From assembly GCA_900316415.1 (NCBI GenBank), contig ONCV01000001.1, positions 1 to 64,000 of the forward strand: a stretch of 64,000 bases of DNA, read 5' to 3'. This DNA comes from an uncultured Eubacteriales bacterium (GTDB taxonomy: Bacteria > Bacillota > Clostridia > Christensenellales > Aristaeellaceae). Positions 1 through 9,442 of this stretch are shown one piece after another; the stretch's first letter is position 1; the number at the start of each line of letters is the position of its first letter. The notes beneath the pieces are model-generated. The model saw only the letters and a program-made list of their open reading frames with translations, had not been told where the DNA came from and did no database searches. The position numbers and the translations under genes are program-made.

Positions 1-114
1 GCTATACCCTGGATTTTCATACTATTACTGATTTTGGGGCAAATGAAGAGGGGCTGCCTCTTATGATCCTCTCAGATCATTTTGAGACAGCCCCTTTTCA
101 AAAGCCCGGGATGC
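1..114. repeat. Dispersed palindromic repeat, copy 1, with conserved tail
   Basis: Positions 50-94 form a long imperfect hairpin: arms GGGGCTGCCTC and GAGACAGCCCC around ATGATC/GATCAT. Two more copies lie at 34619 and 42372. Bases 1-49, read in reverse complement, match the sequence just after copy 2 at about 39 of 50 positions, so the repeat unit is at least 95 bp and continues past the left edge. It starts about 20 bp after the SCIFF stop codon and could work as a terminator of that gene. Confidence 0.8.
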
Positions 115-267
115 TTACTTCTTCTCAGCCTTGTTCTCGCACTGCTGGTTGGCAATGCCGCAGCTGGTCTTGCAGGCGGACTGGCAGGACGTCTGGCATT
201 CGCCGCATCCGCCGTTCTTCGCGCTCTCGCACAGATTCCGGGTGTTCAGGGTCTGAATGTGTTCCAT
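115..267 (-). CDS. scfA: SCIFF ranthipeptide precursor
   Basis: A 50-residue peptide with the six-cysteine signature of SCIFF (six Cys in forty-five residues) precursors. The core cysteines are at residues 21, 24, 28, 32, 36 and 43, including the diagnostic CGECQTSCQSACKTSC stretch; Cys13 is an extra one. In the family, a radical SAM SPASM maturase installs Cys-to-Thr thioether links, and the role of the product is unsettled. The ATG at 267 was chosen over the longer frame because GGGAGG sits just upstream of it. The maturase usually lies next door but is not in this window; it may lie beyond the left edge, although a hairpin repeat follows the gene at 50-94. Family call is very secure. Confidence 0.93.
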   Translation of the reverse strand: MEHIQTLNTRNLCESAKNGGCGECQTSCQSACKTSCGIANQQCENKAEKK

Positions 268-301
268 GGGAAAACCTCCCTCGCTCATCAATTTCGCGGG
301 T

Positions 302-330
302 ATTCTATCACATCCGGCTCCATTCGTCAA
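302..330 (-). promoter_or_regulatory. SigA-type promoter for the SCIFF gene
   Basis: On the minus strand TTGACG (325-330) and TAGAAT (302-307) are 17 bp apart, about 35 bp ahead of the start codon. Confidence 0.75.
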
Positions 331-346
331 TTCCGCGGTTTTCTTC

Positions 347-375
347 TTGACAGAAGCTTCCGGGAAGGTTACAAT
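347..375 (+). promoter_or_regulatory. SigA-type promoter of the mannan operon
   Basis: TTGACA (347-352) and TACAAT (370-375) with a 17-bp spacer, about 50 bp ahead of the epimerase start. It is divergent from the SCIFF promoter. Confidence 0.85.
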
Positions 376-378
376 AAA

Positions 379-411
379 GTTAACAAGGCTAACGAAATTA
401 ACAATCGTTAA
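379..411. promoter_or_regulatory. Candidate operator overlapping the ribosome binding site
   Basis: TTAAC-AATC-GTTAA (398-411) is a perfect 5-4-5 inverted repeat. A second GTTAAC element lies at 379-384. The 3' arm runs into the AAGGAGG Shine-Dalgarno at 410-416. Its position just after the -10 box fits a repressor site; a small RNA hairpin is the alternative. Confidence 0.5.
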
Positions 412-424
412 GGAGGCGGGGAAA

Positions 425-1582
425 ATGCTTCAGCAGGAGCTGCGCAGCCATCTGACGGAAAAGATTCTGCCCTTCTGGGAGCGGCTGAAGGACGGGGAAA
501 ACGGCGGGTTCTACGGGTATGTGGACAAGGCGCTGACCGTGATGCCGGAGGCGGACAAGGGCTGCATTCTGCACAGCCGGATCCTGTGGACCTTTTCCAC
601 GGCGGCCCGGGTGCTGGACAGCGCGGAATACCGGGCATACGCGGACTGGGCCTATGAGGCGCTGAAGATGTTCGAGGACGGCGAGAACGGCGGCGTGTTC
701 TGGAGCGTGACCTTCGACGGGAAGCCGGCGGACACGACCAAGCACACCTACTGCCAGGCCTTCGCGATCTACGGGCTCTCCGCCTACTACCGGCTGACCG
801 GGAAGCGGGAGGCGCTGGAGAAGGCGCGGAAGCTGTTCCGGATCATCGAGGAGAAATGCGCCGTGTACAACGGGTACGGCGAGGCCTACCGGGCGGACTT
901 CTCCCCGGAGAGCAATGAAAAGCTGAGCGAGAACGGCGTGCTGGCGACCCGGACGATGAACACGATTCTCCACGTGGTGGAAGCCTACACGGAGCTGCAC
1001 CGCGCGGAGCCCTGGGATCCGGTCTGGCAGGCGGCGGTCCGCGGGCTGGAGATCCTTCGGACGAAGATGTACAACCCGGAAAAGCACCGGCTGGAGGTCT
1101 TTTTCGACGACGAGTACCATCCCCTGCTGGACATGCAGAGCTATGGGCATGACATCGAGAGCGGATGGCTTCTGTGGGATTCCGTCGGGGAATTCCTTCC
1201 GGAGGAGCAGCGCGCGCCGTACCGGGCCATGAGCCTGGACCTGCTGGAGAGCGTCCGCCGCCGGGCCTTCACGGATCACGGGCTGAAGAACGAATGGGTC
1301 GACGGAAAGGTGGATGAGCTGCGGATCTGGTGGGTTCAGGCGGAGACGATGCTAGGCCTGGAGTGCGGGGCGGAGCTGACCGGGGACGAAAGCTGGATGC
1401 GGGATCTGGAGCTCCAGTGGAAGACCGTGCAGCGGATGATCGTGGATCCCCGGCCGAACGGAGAATGGTACTGGTCGGTTTATGAGGATGGCAGCCTGAC
1501 GGAGCGGCCGATGGTGGAGGAATGGAAATGCCCCTACCACAACGGCCGGATGTGCCTGCGGCTGATGCAGCGGCTGAAGTGA
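425..1582 (+). CDS. Cellobiose 2-epimerase (AGE family)
   Basis: 385 residues, the size of bacterial cellobiose 2-epimerases, which fold as a single alpha6/alpha6 barrel. His183, His242 (in SYGHDIE) and His372 (in CPYHNGR near the C-terminus) sit where this family keeps its active-site histidines. The enzyme would turn beta-1,4-mannobiose into mannosyl-glucose in the cytoplasm; no signal peptide is visible. Two GH130 phosphorylases follow directly, the known partner arrangement in which mannosyl-glucose is then cleaved with phosphate. The ATG at 425 was chosen because AAGGAGG lies at 410-416; the frame is open further upstream but has no comparable site. N-acylglucosamine 2-epimerase is the alternative, made less likely by the neighbours. 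Confidence 0.88.
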   Translation: MLQQELRSHLTEKILPFWERLKDGENGGFYGYVDKALTVMPEADKGCILHSRILWTFSTAARVLDSAEYRAYADWAYEALKMFEDGENGGVFWSVTFDGKPADTTKHTYCQAFAIYGLSAYYRLTGKREALEKARKLFRIIEEKCAVYNGYGEAYRADFSPESNEKLSENGVLATRTMNTILHVVEAYTELHRAEPWDPVWQAAVRGLEILRTKMYNPEKHRLEVFFDDEYHPLLDMQSYGHDIESGWLLWDSVGEFLPEEQRAPYRAMSLDLLESVRRRAFTDHGLKNEWVDGKVDELRIWWVQAETMLGLECGAELTGDESWMRDLELQWKTVQRMIVDPRPNGEWYWSVYEDGSLTERPMVEEWKCPYHNGRMCLRLMQRLK

Positions 1583-1677
1583 GCCCGCGGAAGCCCCGGC
1601 CGGGAAACCGGGGCTTCCGCCCGGAAATAAAAGAAGAAAAAAGAATACCAGGAAACAAAAACGGGGAGGAAGAAACC

Positions 1678-2709
1678 ATGAGCGAGATCAGAATGCTGAA
1701 CGCGGGCAATCTGCCCAACATTCCCTGGCAGGAGAAGCCTGTCGGCCTCCGGACCGCCGCGCCGGTCTGGCGGTACACCGAGAACCCCATTCTGGGCCGG
1801 AACCCCACGCCGGAAATCGCCCGGATCTTCAACAGCGCGGTGGCCCCCTGGCAGGACGGCTTCATCGCGGTGCTGCGGGGCGAGCAGGTGAACGGCATTC
1901 CCCATGTCTATCTCGGGCATTCGAAGGACGGCATCCACTGGGAGGTGGACCGGGAGAAGGTGCCCTTCACGGATGAGAAGGGGGAGCCCATGCTGCCCCA
2001 TTATGCCTATGATCCCCGGCTGGTGAAGGTGGAGGACACCTATTACATCATCTGGTGCACGGACTTCTACGGCGCCGCCATCGGCATGGGCAAGACGAAG
2101 GACTTCAAAACCTTCACCCGGGTCGAGAATCCCTTTATCCCCTTCAACCGCAACGCGGTGCTGTTCCCCCGGCGGGTCGGCGGCGTCTACAAGCTGCTGT
2201 CCCGGCCCTCCGACAGCGGGCACACGCCCTTCGGGGATATCTTCATCTCCGAGTCCCCGGACATGGTGTACTGGGGAAAGCACCGGCACGTGATGGGCCG
2301 CGGCCGGGAATGGTGGGAGAGCGTCAAGATCGGCGGCGGCGCGGCTCCCATCGAGACCACGGAGGGCTGGCTCATGTTCTATCACGGCGTGAGCAGCACC
2401 TGCAATGGCTTCGTGTATTCCATGGGCGGCGCGATCCTGGACATCGATGAGCCCAGCCGCGTGCTGTACCGCTGCGAAAACTATCTGCTGACGCCTGAGG
2501 AGCCCTATGAGGTGACCGGCTTTGTGCCCAACGTGGTCTTCCCCTGCGCGACGCTGCAGGACGAGGCGACGGGGCGGATCGCGATCTACTACGGCTGCGC
2601 GGATACGCATGTGGGCCTGGCCTTTACGAAGGTGGACGAGGTGGTTCGGTACATTCAGGACCACAGCGTCCTGAATCCCGGCGACGACGAGGCGGTTCAT
2701 CACTACTGA
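1678..2709 (+). CDS. GH130 beta-1,4-mannooligosaccharide phosphorylase
   Basis: 343 residues forming a five-bladed GH130 propeller. Asp112 in YDPRL is at the position of the family's general acid. The N-terminal [13 protein letters not shown] and FNSAV stretches resemble the GH130_2 group, which phosphorolyses mannooligosaccharides to mannose 1-phosphate. The product is cytoplasmic. The start at 1678 follows GGGGAGGA at 1663-1670, about 95 bp after the epimerase with no terminator between. The next gene begins 14 bp downstream and belongs to the mannosyl-glucose-specific group, so the two GH130 enzymes probably divide long and disaccharide substrates. The exact specificity is inferred from subgroup resemblance. 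Confidence 0.87.
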   Translation: MSEIRMLNAGNLPNIPWQEKPVGLRTAAPVWRYTENPILGRNPTPEIARIFNSAVAPWQDGFIAVLRGEQVNGIPHVYLGHSKDGIHWEVDREKVPFTDEKGEPMLPHYAYDPRLVKVEDTYYIIWCTDFYGAAIGMGKTKDFKTFTRVENPFIPFNRNAVLFPRRVGGVYKLLSRPSDSGHTPFGDIFISESPDMVYWGKHRHVMGRGREWWESVKIGGGAAPIETTEGWLMFYHGVSSTCNGFVYSMGGAILDIDEPSRVLYRCENYLLTPEEPYEVTGFVPNVVFPCATLQDEATGRIAIYYGCADTHVGLAFTKVDEVVRYIQDHSVLNPGDDEAVHHY

Positions 2710-2723
2710 GAGGAGACCGGAAG

Positions 2724-3899
2724 ATGCGCGCAAGAAGTTTTGATTCCCTGATGGAAGCCTATGAGCGGCTGCTGGCCCGGCCGAACCCGGCGGACGAGCA
2801 TTTCTACAATGGCCTGTACACCCGGTACCGCAATCCCGTTCTGACCCGGGAGCATATCCCGCCCTTCTGGATGTACGACGCGAACCCGGAGACCAATCCC
2901 TTCATGATGCAGCGGCTGGGGGTCAACGCGACGCTGAACAGCGGCGCGCTGAAGATGGGGGACCGGTACTGCCTGGTGGTCCGGGTGGAGGGAATGGACC
3001 GGAAGAGCTTTTTCGCCGTGGCGGAAAGCGACCGGCCGACGGAGGGCTTCCGCTTCCGGGACCGGCCCATCCTGCTGCCGGACACGGAAAAGGATGAGAC
3101 CAACGTCTATGACATGCGCCTGACCCGGCACGAGGACGGATGGATCTACGGGGTGTTCTGCTCCGAGAGCAAGGATCCGGGCAATCCGGATCTGTCCGCG
3201 GCGGTGGCCGCGGCGGGCATCGTCCGCACGAAGGATCTGGAAACCTGGGAGCGGCTGCCGAACCTGAAGACCCTCCGCTCCCCCCAGCAGCGGAACGTGG
3301 CGCTGCATCCGGAGTTCGTGGACGGAAAGTATGCCTTCTACACCCGGCCGATGGATGACTTCATCGAGACCGGGAGCGGCGGCGGCATCGGCTTCGGCCT
3401 GTGCGGGGATATCACGCATCCGGTGATCGATGAGGAGAAGATCATCAGCCGCAGGCGGTATCACACCATCACCGAAAGCAAGAACGGCGCCGGCGCCGTG
3501 CCGATCAAAACGGAGAAGGGCTGGATCCATCTGGCCCACGGCGTCCGGAATACGGCGGCCGGGCTGCGGTATGTGCTGTACGCCTTTGCCACGGATCTGC
3601 GGGATCCCTCGAAGGTCATCGCGGAGCCCGGCGGCATGCTGCTGGGGCCCCTGGGCCGGGAACGGGTCGGGGACGTGAGCAACGTGGTGTTCACCAACGG
3701 CGCCATCGCGGACGGGGACGGAAAGGTGTATCTGTACTACGCCTCCTCCGATACCCGGATGCACGTGGCGGAGATGGACGTGGAACGGCTGACGGATTAC
3801 GTGTTCCATACGCCGGAGGACGCCCTGCGCTCCGTGGACTGCGTGAAGCAGCGGCTGGAGCTGATCGAAAGGAATCTGGCCTTCCTGGGTCGAAAATAA
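2724..3899 (+). CDS. GH130 4-O-beta-D-mannosyl-D-glucose phosphorylase
   Basis: 391 residues, close to characterised Bacteroides and Ruminococcus mannosylglucose phosphorylases. Shared landmarks include [56 protein letters not shown] (general acid Asp130) and [15 protein letters not shown]. The reaction is mannosyl-glucose plus phosphate to alpha-mannose 1-phosphate and glucose. It uses the product of the epimerase two genes upstream, completing mannobiose breakdown without ATP. The ATG at 2724 follows GAGAGGAGA, 14 bp after the previous stop. A candidate terminator follows at 3920-3955. Confidence 0.93.
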   Translation: MRARSFDSLMEAYERLLARPNPADEHFYNGLYTRYRNPVLTREHIPPFWMYDANPETNPFMMQRLGVNATLNSGALKMGDRYCLVVRVEGMDRKSFFAVAESDRPTEGFRFRDRPILLPDTEKDETNVYDMRLTRHEDGWIYGVFCSESKDPGNPDLSAAVAAAGIVRTKDLETWERLPNLKTLRSPQQRNVALHPEFVDGKYAFYTRPMDDFIETGSGGGIGFGLCGDITHPVIDEEKIISRRRYHTITESKNGAGAVPIKTEKGWIHLAHGVRNTAAGLRYVLYAFATDLRDPSKVIAEPGGMLLGPLGRERVGDVSNVVFTNGAIADGDGKVYLYYASSDTRMHVAEMDVERLTDYVFHTPEDALRSVDCVKQRLELIERNLAFLGRK

Positions 3900-3919
3900 A
3901 TAACAGAGATCTTTTACCG

Positions 3920-3955
3920 CGCGCAGGGGAGCATGGATCCGCTGCGCGATTTTTT
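3920..3955 (+). terminator. Intrinsic terminator inside the mannan operon
   Basis: CGCGCAG (3920-3926) pairs with CTGCGCG (3942-3948), followed by ATTTTTT. It may partly cut off the esterase gene from the phosphorylases. Confidence 0.7.
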
Positions 3956-3979
3956 CACAGCGGAACGGAGGATGAAGGC

Positions 3980-5482
3980 ATGCTGAAAATATCCCCCCTG
4001 TTTTCGGACGGCGCGGTGCTCTGCCGCGAAAAGGAGCTTCGGATTTTCGGCGGGGCGGAGGACGGCGCCCGGGTTCACTGCGAGCTGCGGGACGGGAAGG
4101 ATGCCCTGCTGGCCCGGGGAAGCGACATCGCCCGGGCGGGCCGCTTCCTGATCCTGCTGCCGCCCCAGGAGGCCCGGACCGGCTGCCGCCTGGTGATTAC
4201 GGATGGGCAGGACACCGTGACCAGCCTGGATATTTCCATCGGGGAGGTGTTCCTGGCCGGCGGGCAGAGCAACATGGAAATGGAGCTGCAGAACGCCGCG
4301 GAGGGACCGGAGCTGATCGCGTCCCACGTGAATCCCCTGGTGCGGTATTTCAACGTGCCGAAATACGCCCGCTTCTGCCCGGAGCGGGACGCGGCCTGGG
4401 ACCGGGCGGGATGGCAGGCCATCGGCCCGGGCCGGGGGAAGGACATGAGCGCCGCGGCGTACTTCTTCGCCATGAAGCTGCAGCGGCATCTGCAGGTTCC
4501 CGTGGGCATCGTGGACAGCTACTGGGGCGGCACCTCCGTCACCTGCTGGATGGATGAGGCCTGGCTGGGCCGGACCGGGGAGGGCCTCCGGTACCTGCGG
4601 GAATACCGGGAGCGGACCGCGGGGGTTTCCCTGGACGCCTATCTGGAGAAGGAACGGGCCTTTGAGGAGACCATCAGCGCCTGGAACGCGCGGGCGGACG
4701 CATTCCGGAAGGAGCATCCCGGCTGCGCGTGGACCGACGTGGACGAGGCGGTGGGAAAATGCCCCTGGAATCCCCCGGAAGGCCCCGGCTCCCCCTTCCG
4801 CCCGGCGGGGCTTTACGATTCCATGATTGAACCGCTGCAGCCCCTTTCCCTGACGGGAATCCTGTTCTACCAGGGGGAGGCGGACGCGGGGCTGACCGGG
4901 GAATACGAGGTTCTGATGATGTCCCTGATCGACCGCTGGCGCACCGGATTCCGGGCGGAGGAGCTTCCCTTCCTGTTTGTGCAGCTGCCCATGTGGATCG
5001 ACGCGGGAGCGGAGGACAGCCGGACCTGGCCGCGCCTGCGGCTGGCCCAGAGCAGGGTCCGGGACCGGATGCGGAACACGGGCATGATCTGCCTGCTGGA
5101 TCAGGGGGAGTTCAACAACATCCATCCCGCCGACAAGCGGGTTGTGGGCGAGCGGCTGTTTGAAACCGCCCGGAGGCTCATCTACGGGGAGCCCGGGGAG
5201 GAGGCGCCCCGGGTGGCGTCCCGCCGGGTGGAGGGCAGCATGATGACGCTGCGGACGACCCAGCCGCTGCTGACCCGGGACGGCCGGGAGCCGGCGCTTC
5301 TGGAGCTGGCCGGAACGGACGGACGGTACCGGCCCGCCCGGGCGATGCTGGAGGGCCCCCTGCTGCATCTGACCGCGGCGGGCGTGGAGCATCCCGTGCA
5401 GGTCCGGTATGCCTGGACGGACTACGGATCCGTGAACCTGTTCGGAGGCAACGGGCTGCCGCTGGAACCCTTTGAGCTCTGA
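3980..5482 (+). CDS. SGNH-type carbohydrate acetylesterase (sialate O-acetylesterase family)
   Basis: 500 residues without a signal peptide. An N-terminal beta-sandwich of about 85 residues leads into an SGNH hydrolase domain with the nucleophile motif GGQSNME (Ser97) and the late NIHPADKRVVGERL block (His382). The family often has Asp two residues before that His; here it is Asn380. Members remove acetyl groups from sugars. In this operon the likely role is deacetylating imported mannooligosaccharides so that the GH130 enzymes can finish them, as in Roseburia-type mannan loci. The start at 3980 follows GGAGGATGAAGG. Substrate is inferred from context only. Confidence 0.8.
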   Translation: MLKISPLFSDGAVLCREKELRIFGGAEDGARVHCELRDGKDALLARGSDIARAGRFLILLPPQEARTGCRLVITDGQDTVTSLDISIGEVFLAGGQSNMEMELQNAAEGPELIASHVNPLVRYFNVPKYARFCPERDAAWDRAGWQAIGPGRGKDMSAAAYFFAMKLQRHLQVPVGIVDSYWGGTSVTCWMDEAWLGRTGEGLRYLREYRERTAGVSLDAYLEKERAFEETISAWNARADAFRKEHPGCAWTDVDEAVGKCPWNPPEGPGSPFRPAGLYDSMIEPLQPLSLTGILFYQGEADAGLTGEYEVLMMSLIDRWRTGFRAEELPFLFVQLPMWIDAGAEDSRTWPRLRLAQSRVRDRMRNTGMICLLDQGEFNNIHPADKRVVGERLFETARRLIYGEPGEEAPRVASRRVEGSMMTLRTTQPLLTRDGREPALLELAGTDGRYRPARAMLEGPLLHLTAAGVEHPVQVRYAWTDYGSVNLFGGNGLPLEPFEL

Positions 5483-5720
5483 CGGATGCCGCTTTCCCCG
5501 GCGGGAAATCCGGGGAACGAATTATCCGAAAAAATGAAAAGGAAAGGTTCGGCTTTTCCGAATCGCGCCCATCCGGACAAAACCGGGAATTTCCGCGGAA
5601 AAAAGGCATTTCTTCCTGCCCTTGACAAAGGAGGGGAAGAAGCATAGAATAACGGCATTGTTCGGAAATAACCTTTCCGGGCAGGAATGAAATGAGAGAA
5701 AGCGCAGGAGGTCCGATTCC
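5483..5720. other. Gap between the esterase gene and purC
   Basis: Apart from the purC promoter at 5622-5650, it holds a GC hairpin (CCCCGG...CCGGGG near 5497-5516) without a T tract and an AT-richer stretch. No ORF or RNA gene is recognisable. Confidence 0.6.
5622..5650 (+). promoter_or_regulatory. SigA-type promoter of purC
   Basis: TTGACA (5622-5627) and TAGAAT (5645-5650) with a 17-bp spacer, 70 bp ahead of the start codon. No PurR box or purine riboswitch is recognisable in the short leader. Confidence 0.85.
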
Positions 5721-6428
<708 letters not shown>

Positions 6429-6457
6429 GAACGGGATCCGGGAAATACGGACACGGC

Positions 6458-6488
6458 GGCGCCGGAGCAAATGCTCCGGCGCCTTTTT
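6458..6488 (+). terminator. Intrinsic terminator after purC
   Basis: GGCGCCGGAGCA pairs perfectly with TGCTCCGGCGCC across a 2-nt loop, followed by TTTTT. Confidence 0.93.
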
Positions 6489-6494
6489 GCGGGC

Positions 6495-6523
6495 TTGCAA
6501 TTTGGGGCTTGATGGGATAGAAT
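6495..6523 (+). promoter_or_regulatory. SigA-type promoter of rplI-dnaB
   Basis: TTGCAA (6495-6500) and TAGAAT (6518-6523) with a 17-bp spacer. Confidence 0.82.
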
Positions 6524-6589
6524 AGGTTGAATTCCTGTGCGGAGGACTGTTTGCTGTACCCTTCGCGGGAGGGAAGGAGACGAGAACGG

Positions 6590-7042
6590 ATGAAGGTCGT
6601 ATTGCTCAAGGATGTCAAAAATATCGGAAAGCGGGACGAGGTGCTGAACGTCAGCGACGGATACGCCCGGAATTTCCTGTTTCCGCAGCGGCTGGCGGTG
6701 GAAGCGAAGCCCGGCACGCTGAAGGAGATTGAAAAGAAGCGCGCGGCGCAGGACGCCCGGGAGGCGGAGGCGCTGGCGGAGGCGAAGGCCCGGGCGGACG
6801 CCCTGAAGGGCCGGGTGGTCGAGCTGAAGATCAAGTGCGGATCCCAGGGACGGCTGTATGGCAGCGTCACCGCCGCGGAGGTGGCGGAGGCCCTGGAGAA
6901 GCAGCACGGATACGCGGCGGACCGGCGGAAGATCGACCTGGGAGATCCGATCCGCGAGGTGGGGGACCGGGAGATCAGCATTCGCCTGCATCCCGGCGTG
7001 AGCACCACGATGACGCTGCGGGTCAGCCCGCTGGATAAGTAA
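6590..7042 (+). CDS. rplI: 50S ribosomal protein L9
   Basis: 150 residues, normal for L9. The N-terminal domain starts [14 protein letters not shown] and carries [13 protein letters not shown], followed by the long connecting helix (about residues 45-75) and the C-terminal rRNA-binding domain. The first in-frame Met of the longer frame was rejected because GGGAAGGAG precedes the ATG at 6590 and the protein then begins exactly as L9 does. The rplI-dnaB order is common in Firmicutes; dnaB starts 12 bp after this stop. Confidence 0.97.
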   Translation: MKVVLLKDVKNIGKRDEVLNVSDGYARNFLFPQRLAVEAKPGTLKEIEKKRAAQDAREAEALAEAKARADALKGRVVELKIKCGSQGRLYGSVTAAEVAEALEKQHGYAADRRKIDLGDPIREVGDREISIRLHPGVSTTMTLRVSPLDK

Positions 7043-7053
7043 CGGGGGAGAAA

Positions 7054-8436
7054 ATGCCGGAGCAGGGAAATCAGGAGCTGCGGGGAATGGTTCCCCCCAA
7101 CAGCCTGGAGGCGGAGATCAGTGTCCTGGGCGCCATGCTGCAGGATTATTCCGTCGTGCTCCGGGCGATGGAGAGCCTGCAGCCGGAGGACTTCTATCTG
7201 GCGGAGCATCAGGAGATTTTCCGCGCCATGGTGGAGCTGGCGCGGGAGCACCAGCCCGTGGATCTGACCACCCTGGCCGCGGAGATGAGCCGCCGGGGTT
7301 CCCTGGAGGGCGTGGGCGGCGCGCAGTACCTGATGCGCCTGATGAGTTCCGTGCCCACGACGGCGAACGCCGGAGCCTATCTGAACCTGGTGCAGGAGAA
7401 GAGCACCCTCCGGAAGCTGATCGCGGCCAGCCAGGGCATCCAGAAGGAAGCCTTCGCCCAGCAGAGCTCCGTGGGGGATATCCTGGCAGGAGCGGAGAAA
7501 TCGATTTTCGACATCGTGATGAACCGGACCGACGGGGGCGAGCTGCGGCACGTGAAGGACGTGCTGGTGGATACCTATGAGGAGATCGAGACGCTGTCCC
7601 GGTTGCATGGGGAGATCTCCGGCGTGCCCACCGGATTCGTGGATCTGGACAGCACGCTGACCGGCCTGCATCCCGGCGAGCTGATCATTATCGGCGCCCG
7701 CCCCGCCATGGGGAAAACCTCCTTTGCCATGAACATCGCCGGATACGCCAGCATCGTGAAGGGCAAGTCCGTGGCGGTGTTCAGCCTGGAGATGCCCCGG
7801 GAGCAGATCGTGATGCGCGTGCTGTGCAGCGAGGCCCGGGTCAATATGCAGAAGGTGCGCAAGGGCCTGCTGGAGGATCCGGAGTGGATGGCCCTGGCCA
7901 AGGCGCTGGGACCGATTTCCAACGCGCCGCTGTATCTGGATGATACGGCCGCCCTTTCCCCCAGCCAGCTGCGGAGCCGCTGCCGCCGGCTGATGATGGA
8001 TCACGGGCTGGATCTGGTGCTGGTGGATTATCTGGGCCTGATGCGGGCGGACGGCCGCTCCGAAAGCCGCCAGCTGGAGGTGTCGGAAATCAGCCGCCAG
8101 CTGAAGGCCATCGCCCTGGAGCTGAAGGTGCCGATCATCGCCTGTGCCCAGCTGAGCCGGGCGAACAAGGACCGGGTGGACAAGCGGCCCGTGCTGTCCG
8201 ACCTGCGGGATTCCGGTTCCATCGAGCAGGACGCGGACGTGGTCATGTTCCTGCATCGGGAGGAATACTACAATCCGGACACGGAGGACAAGAATATCGC
8301 GGAGGTCATCGTGGCCAAGCAGCGCAGCGGTCCGCTGCGGACGGTGAAGCTGGCCTGGCTCGGCGAGATCACGACCTTTGCGAACCTGGCCCGGGAGGAC
8401 GGTCCCGGCCGGAGCGGCGGGGACGCGCCGTTTTGA
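7054..8436 (+). CDS. dnaB: Replicative DNA helicase DnaB
   Basis: 460 residues with the DnaB N-terminal domain (PPNSLEAEISVLGAML) and a RecA-like helicase domain. Walker A is GARPAMGKTS with Lys221, Walker B lies in LVLVDYLGLM, and the C-terminal DSGSIEQDADVV motif is present. It unwinds DNA at the replication fork as a hexamer. No intein is present, which is worth noting because dnaB often carries one. It is cotranscribed with rplI; the next gene starts 23 bp after its stop. Confidence 0.97.
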   Translation: MPEQGNQELRGMVPPNSLEAEISVLGAMLQDYSVVLRAMESLQPEDFYLAEHQEIFRAMVELAREHQPVDLTTLAAEMSRRGSLEGVGGAQYLMRLMSSVPTTANAGAYLNLVQEKSTLRKLIAASQGIQKEAFAQQSSVGDILAGAEKSIFDIVMNRTDGGELRHVKDVLVDTYEEIETLSRLHGEISGVPTGFVDLDSTLTGLHPGELIIIGARPAMGKTSFAMNIAGYASIVKGKSVAVFSLEMPREQIVMRVLCSEARVNMQKVRKGLLEDPEWMALAKALGPISNAPLYLDDTAALSPSQLRSRCRRLMMDHGLDLVLVDYLGLMRADGRSESRQLEVSEISRQLKAIALELKVPIIACAQLSRANKDRVDKRPVLSDLRDSGSIEQDADVVMFLHREEYYNPDTEDKNIAEVIVAKQRSGPLRTVKLAWLGEITTFANLAREDGPGRSGGDAPF

Positions 8437-8459
8437 CGGAAGGAGCGAACAGCAGCAGG

Positions 8460-9428
8460 ATGGAAGGATACAGGGTTTGCCAGCTGATGAAGGATTCCCG
8501 GTTTGAGGGGTTCCTGATGGTCCGCGGAGCGGAAAGGAAGACGGACAAGAACGGCCGGGACTATGTGGACATGAATCTGGGGGACCGGACCGGAGAACTG
8601 AACGCGAAGATCTGGAACTGGGACGGCACCCAGGAGCTGCCGGAAAGCGGGAAGCCCGTCAAGGTCCGGGGCCAGGTGCAGGAATACAACGGACGGCTGC
8701 AGTTCCGGATTGAGCGGTGGCGTCCGGTGACGCCGGAGGATCCGGTGAACCTGGCGGACCTGGTGCCCGCTGCGCCGCGAACCGCGGAGGAAATGAAAAG
8801 GGACATTCTGGAGACGGTGAACGGCTTCTCCTCCGAACCGCTGCGGAAGCTGACGCTGGAGATGCTGGACATGGCGGGGGACCGGCTGGACTGGTTCCCG
8901 GCGGCCCAGCGGATGCATCACGCGGAGCGCAGCGGGCTGCTGCATCACACGACGGACATGCTGCGCCTGGCGAAGGCGGCGCTGGAGATCTATCCCTGGA
9001 TGAACCGGGATCTGCTGTGCGCAGGAGTGATCCTGCATGACCTGGGAAAGCTGGAGGAGCTGAAAAGCGACGAAAGCGGCAACGTATCGGATTATACCCG
9101 GGACGGACAGCTGCTGGGGCATCTGGTGCGGGGCATTACGCTGCTGAACCGGGCGGCGGAGAAAACCGGCGTGACCGGGGAATGGGTGGTGCTGCTGGAG
9201 CACATGCTGCTGAGCCATCACGGGGAACCGGAGTTCGGGAGCCCGCGGCCGCCCATGTTTCCGGAGGCCGAGGCGCTGCACTGGATCGACATGATGGACG
9301 CCCGGATGAACACCATGAAGACCGCCTGGGAAAAGACGCCGGAGGGCGCTTTCAGCGAGCGGATCTTCAGCCTGGATCGAAGGGTTTACCATCCCCTGTA
9401 CGGGGACGAAACCGAAGGACAATCATAG
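8460..9428 (+). CDS. yhaM: YhaM-family 3'-5' exonuclease (OB fold plus HD domain)
   Basis: 322 residues. An N-terminal OB-fold (about 20-95, with DMNLGDRTGELNAKIWNWDG) is followed by an HD hydrolase domain whose metal ligands are visible in HHAERSGLLHHT, LHDLGKLEE and MLLSHHGEPEFGSP. YhaM enzymes degrade RNA or DNA from the 3' end. A TTG at 8433 overlapping the dnaB stop would add nine residues, but GGAAGGAG at 8438-8445 favours the ATG at 8460, although the 14-nt gap is long. Confidence 0.88.
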   Translation: MEGYRVCQLMKDSRFEGFLMVRGAERKTDKNGRDYVDMNLGDRTGELNAKIWNWDGTQELPESGKPVKVRGQVQEYNGRLQFRIERWRPVTPEDPVNLADLVPAAPRTAEEMKRDILETVNGFSSEPLRKLTLEMLDMAGDRLDWFPAAQRMHHAERSGLLHHTTDMLRLAKAALEIYPWMNRDLLCAGVILHDLGKLEELKSDESGNVSDYTRDGQLLGHLVRGITLLNRAAEKTGVTGEWVVLLEHMLLSHHGEPEFGSPRPPMFPEAEALHWIDMMDARMNTMKTAWEKTPEGAFSERIFSLDRRVYHPLYGDETEGQS

Positions 9429-9442
9429 GGGAGGAACGAGCG

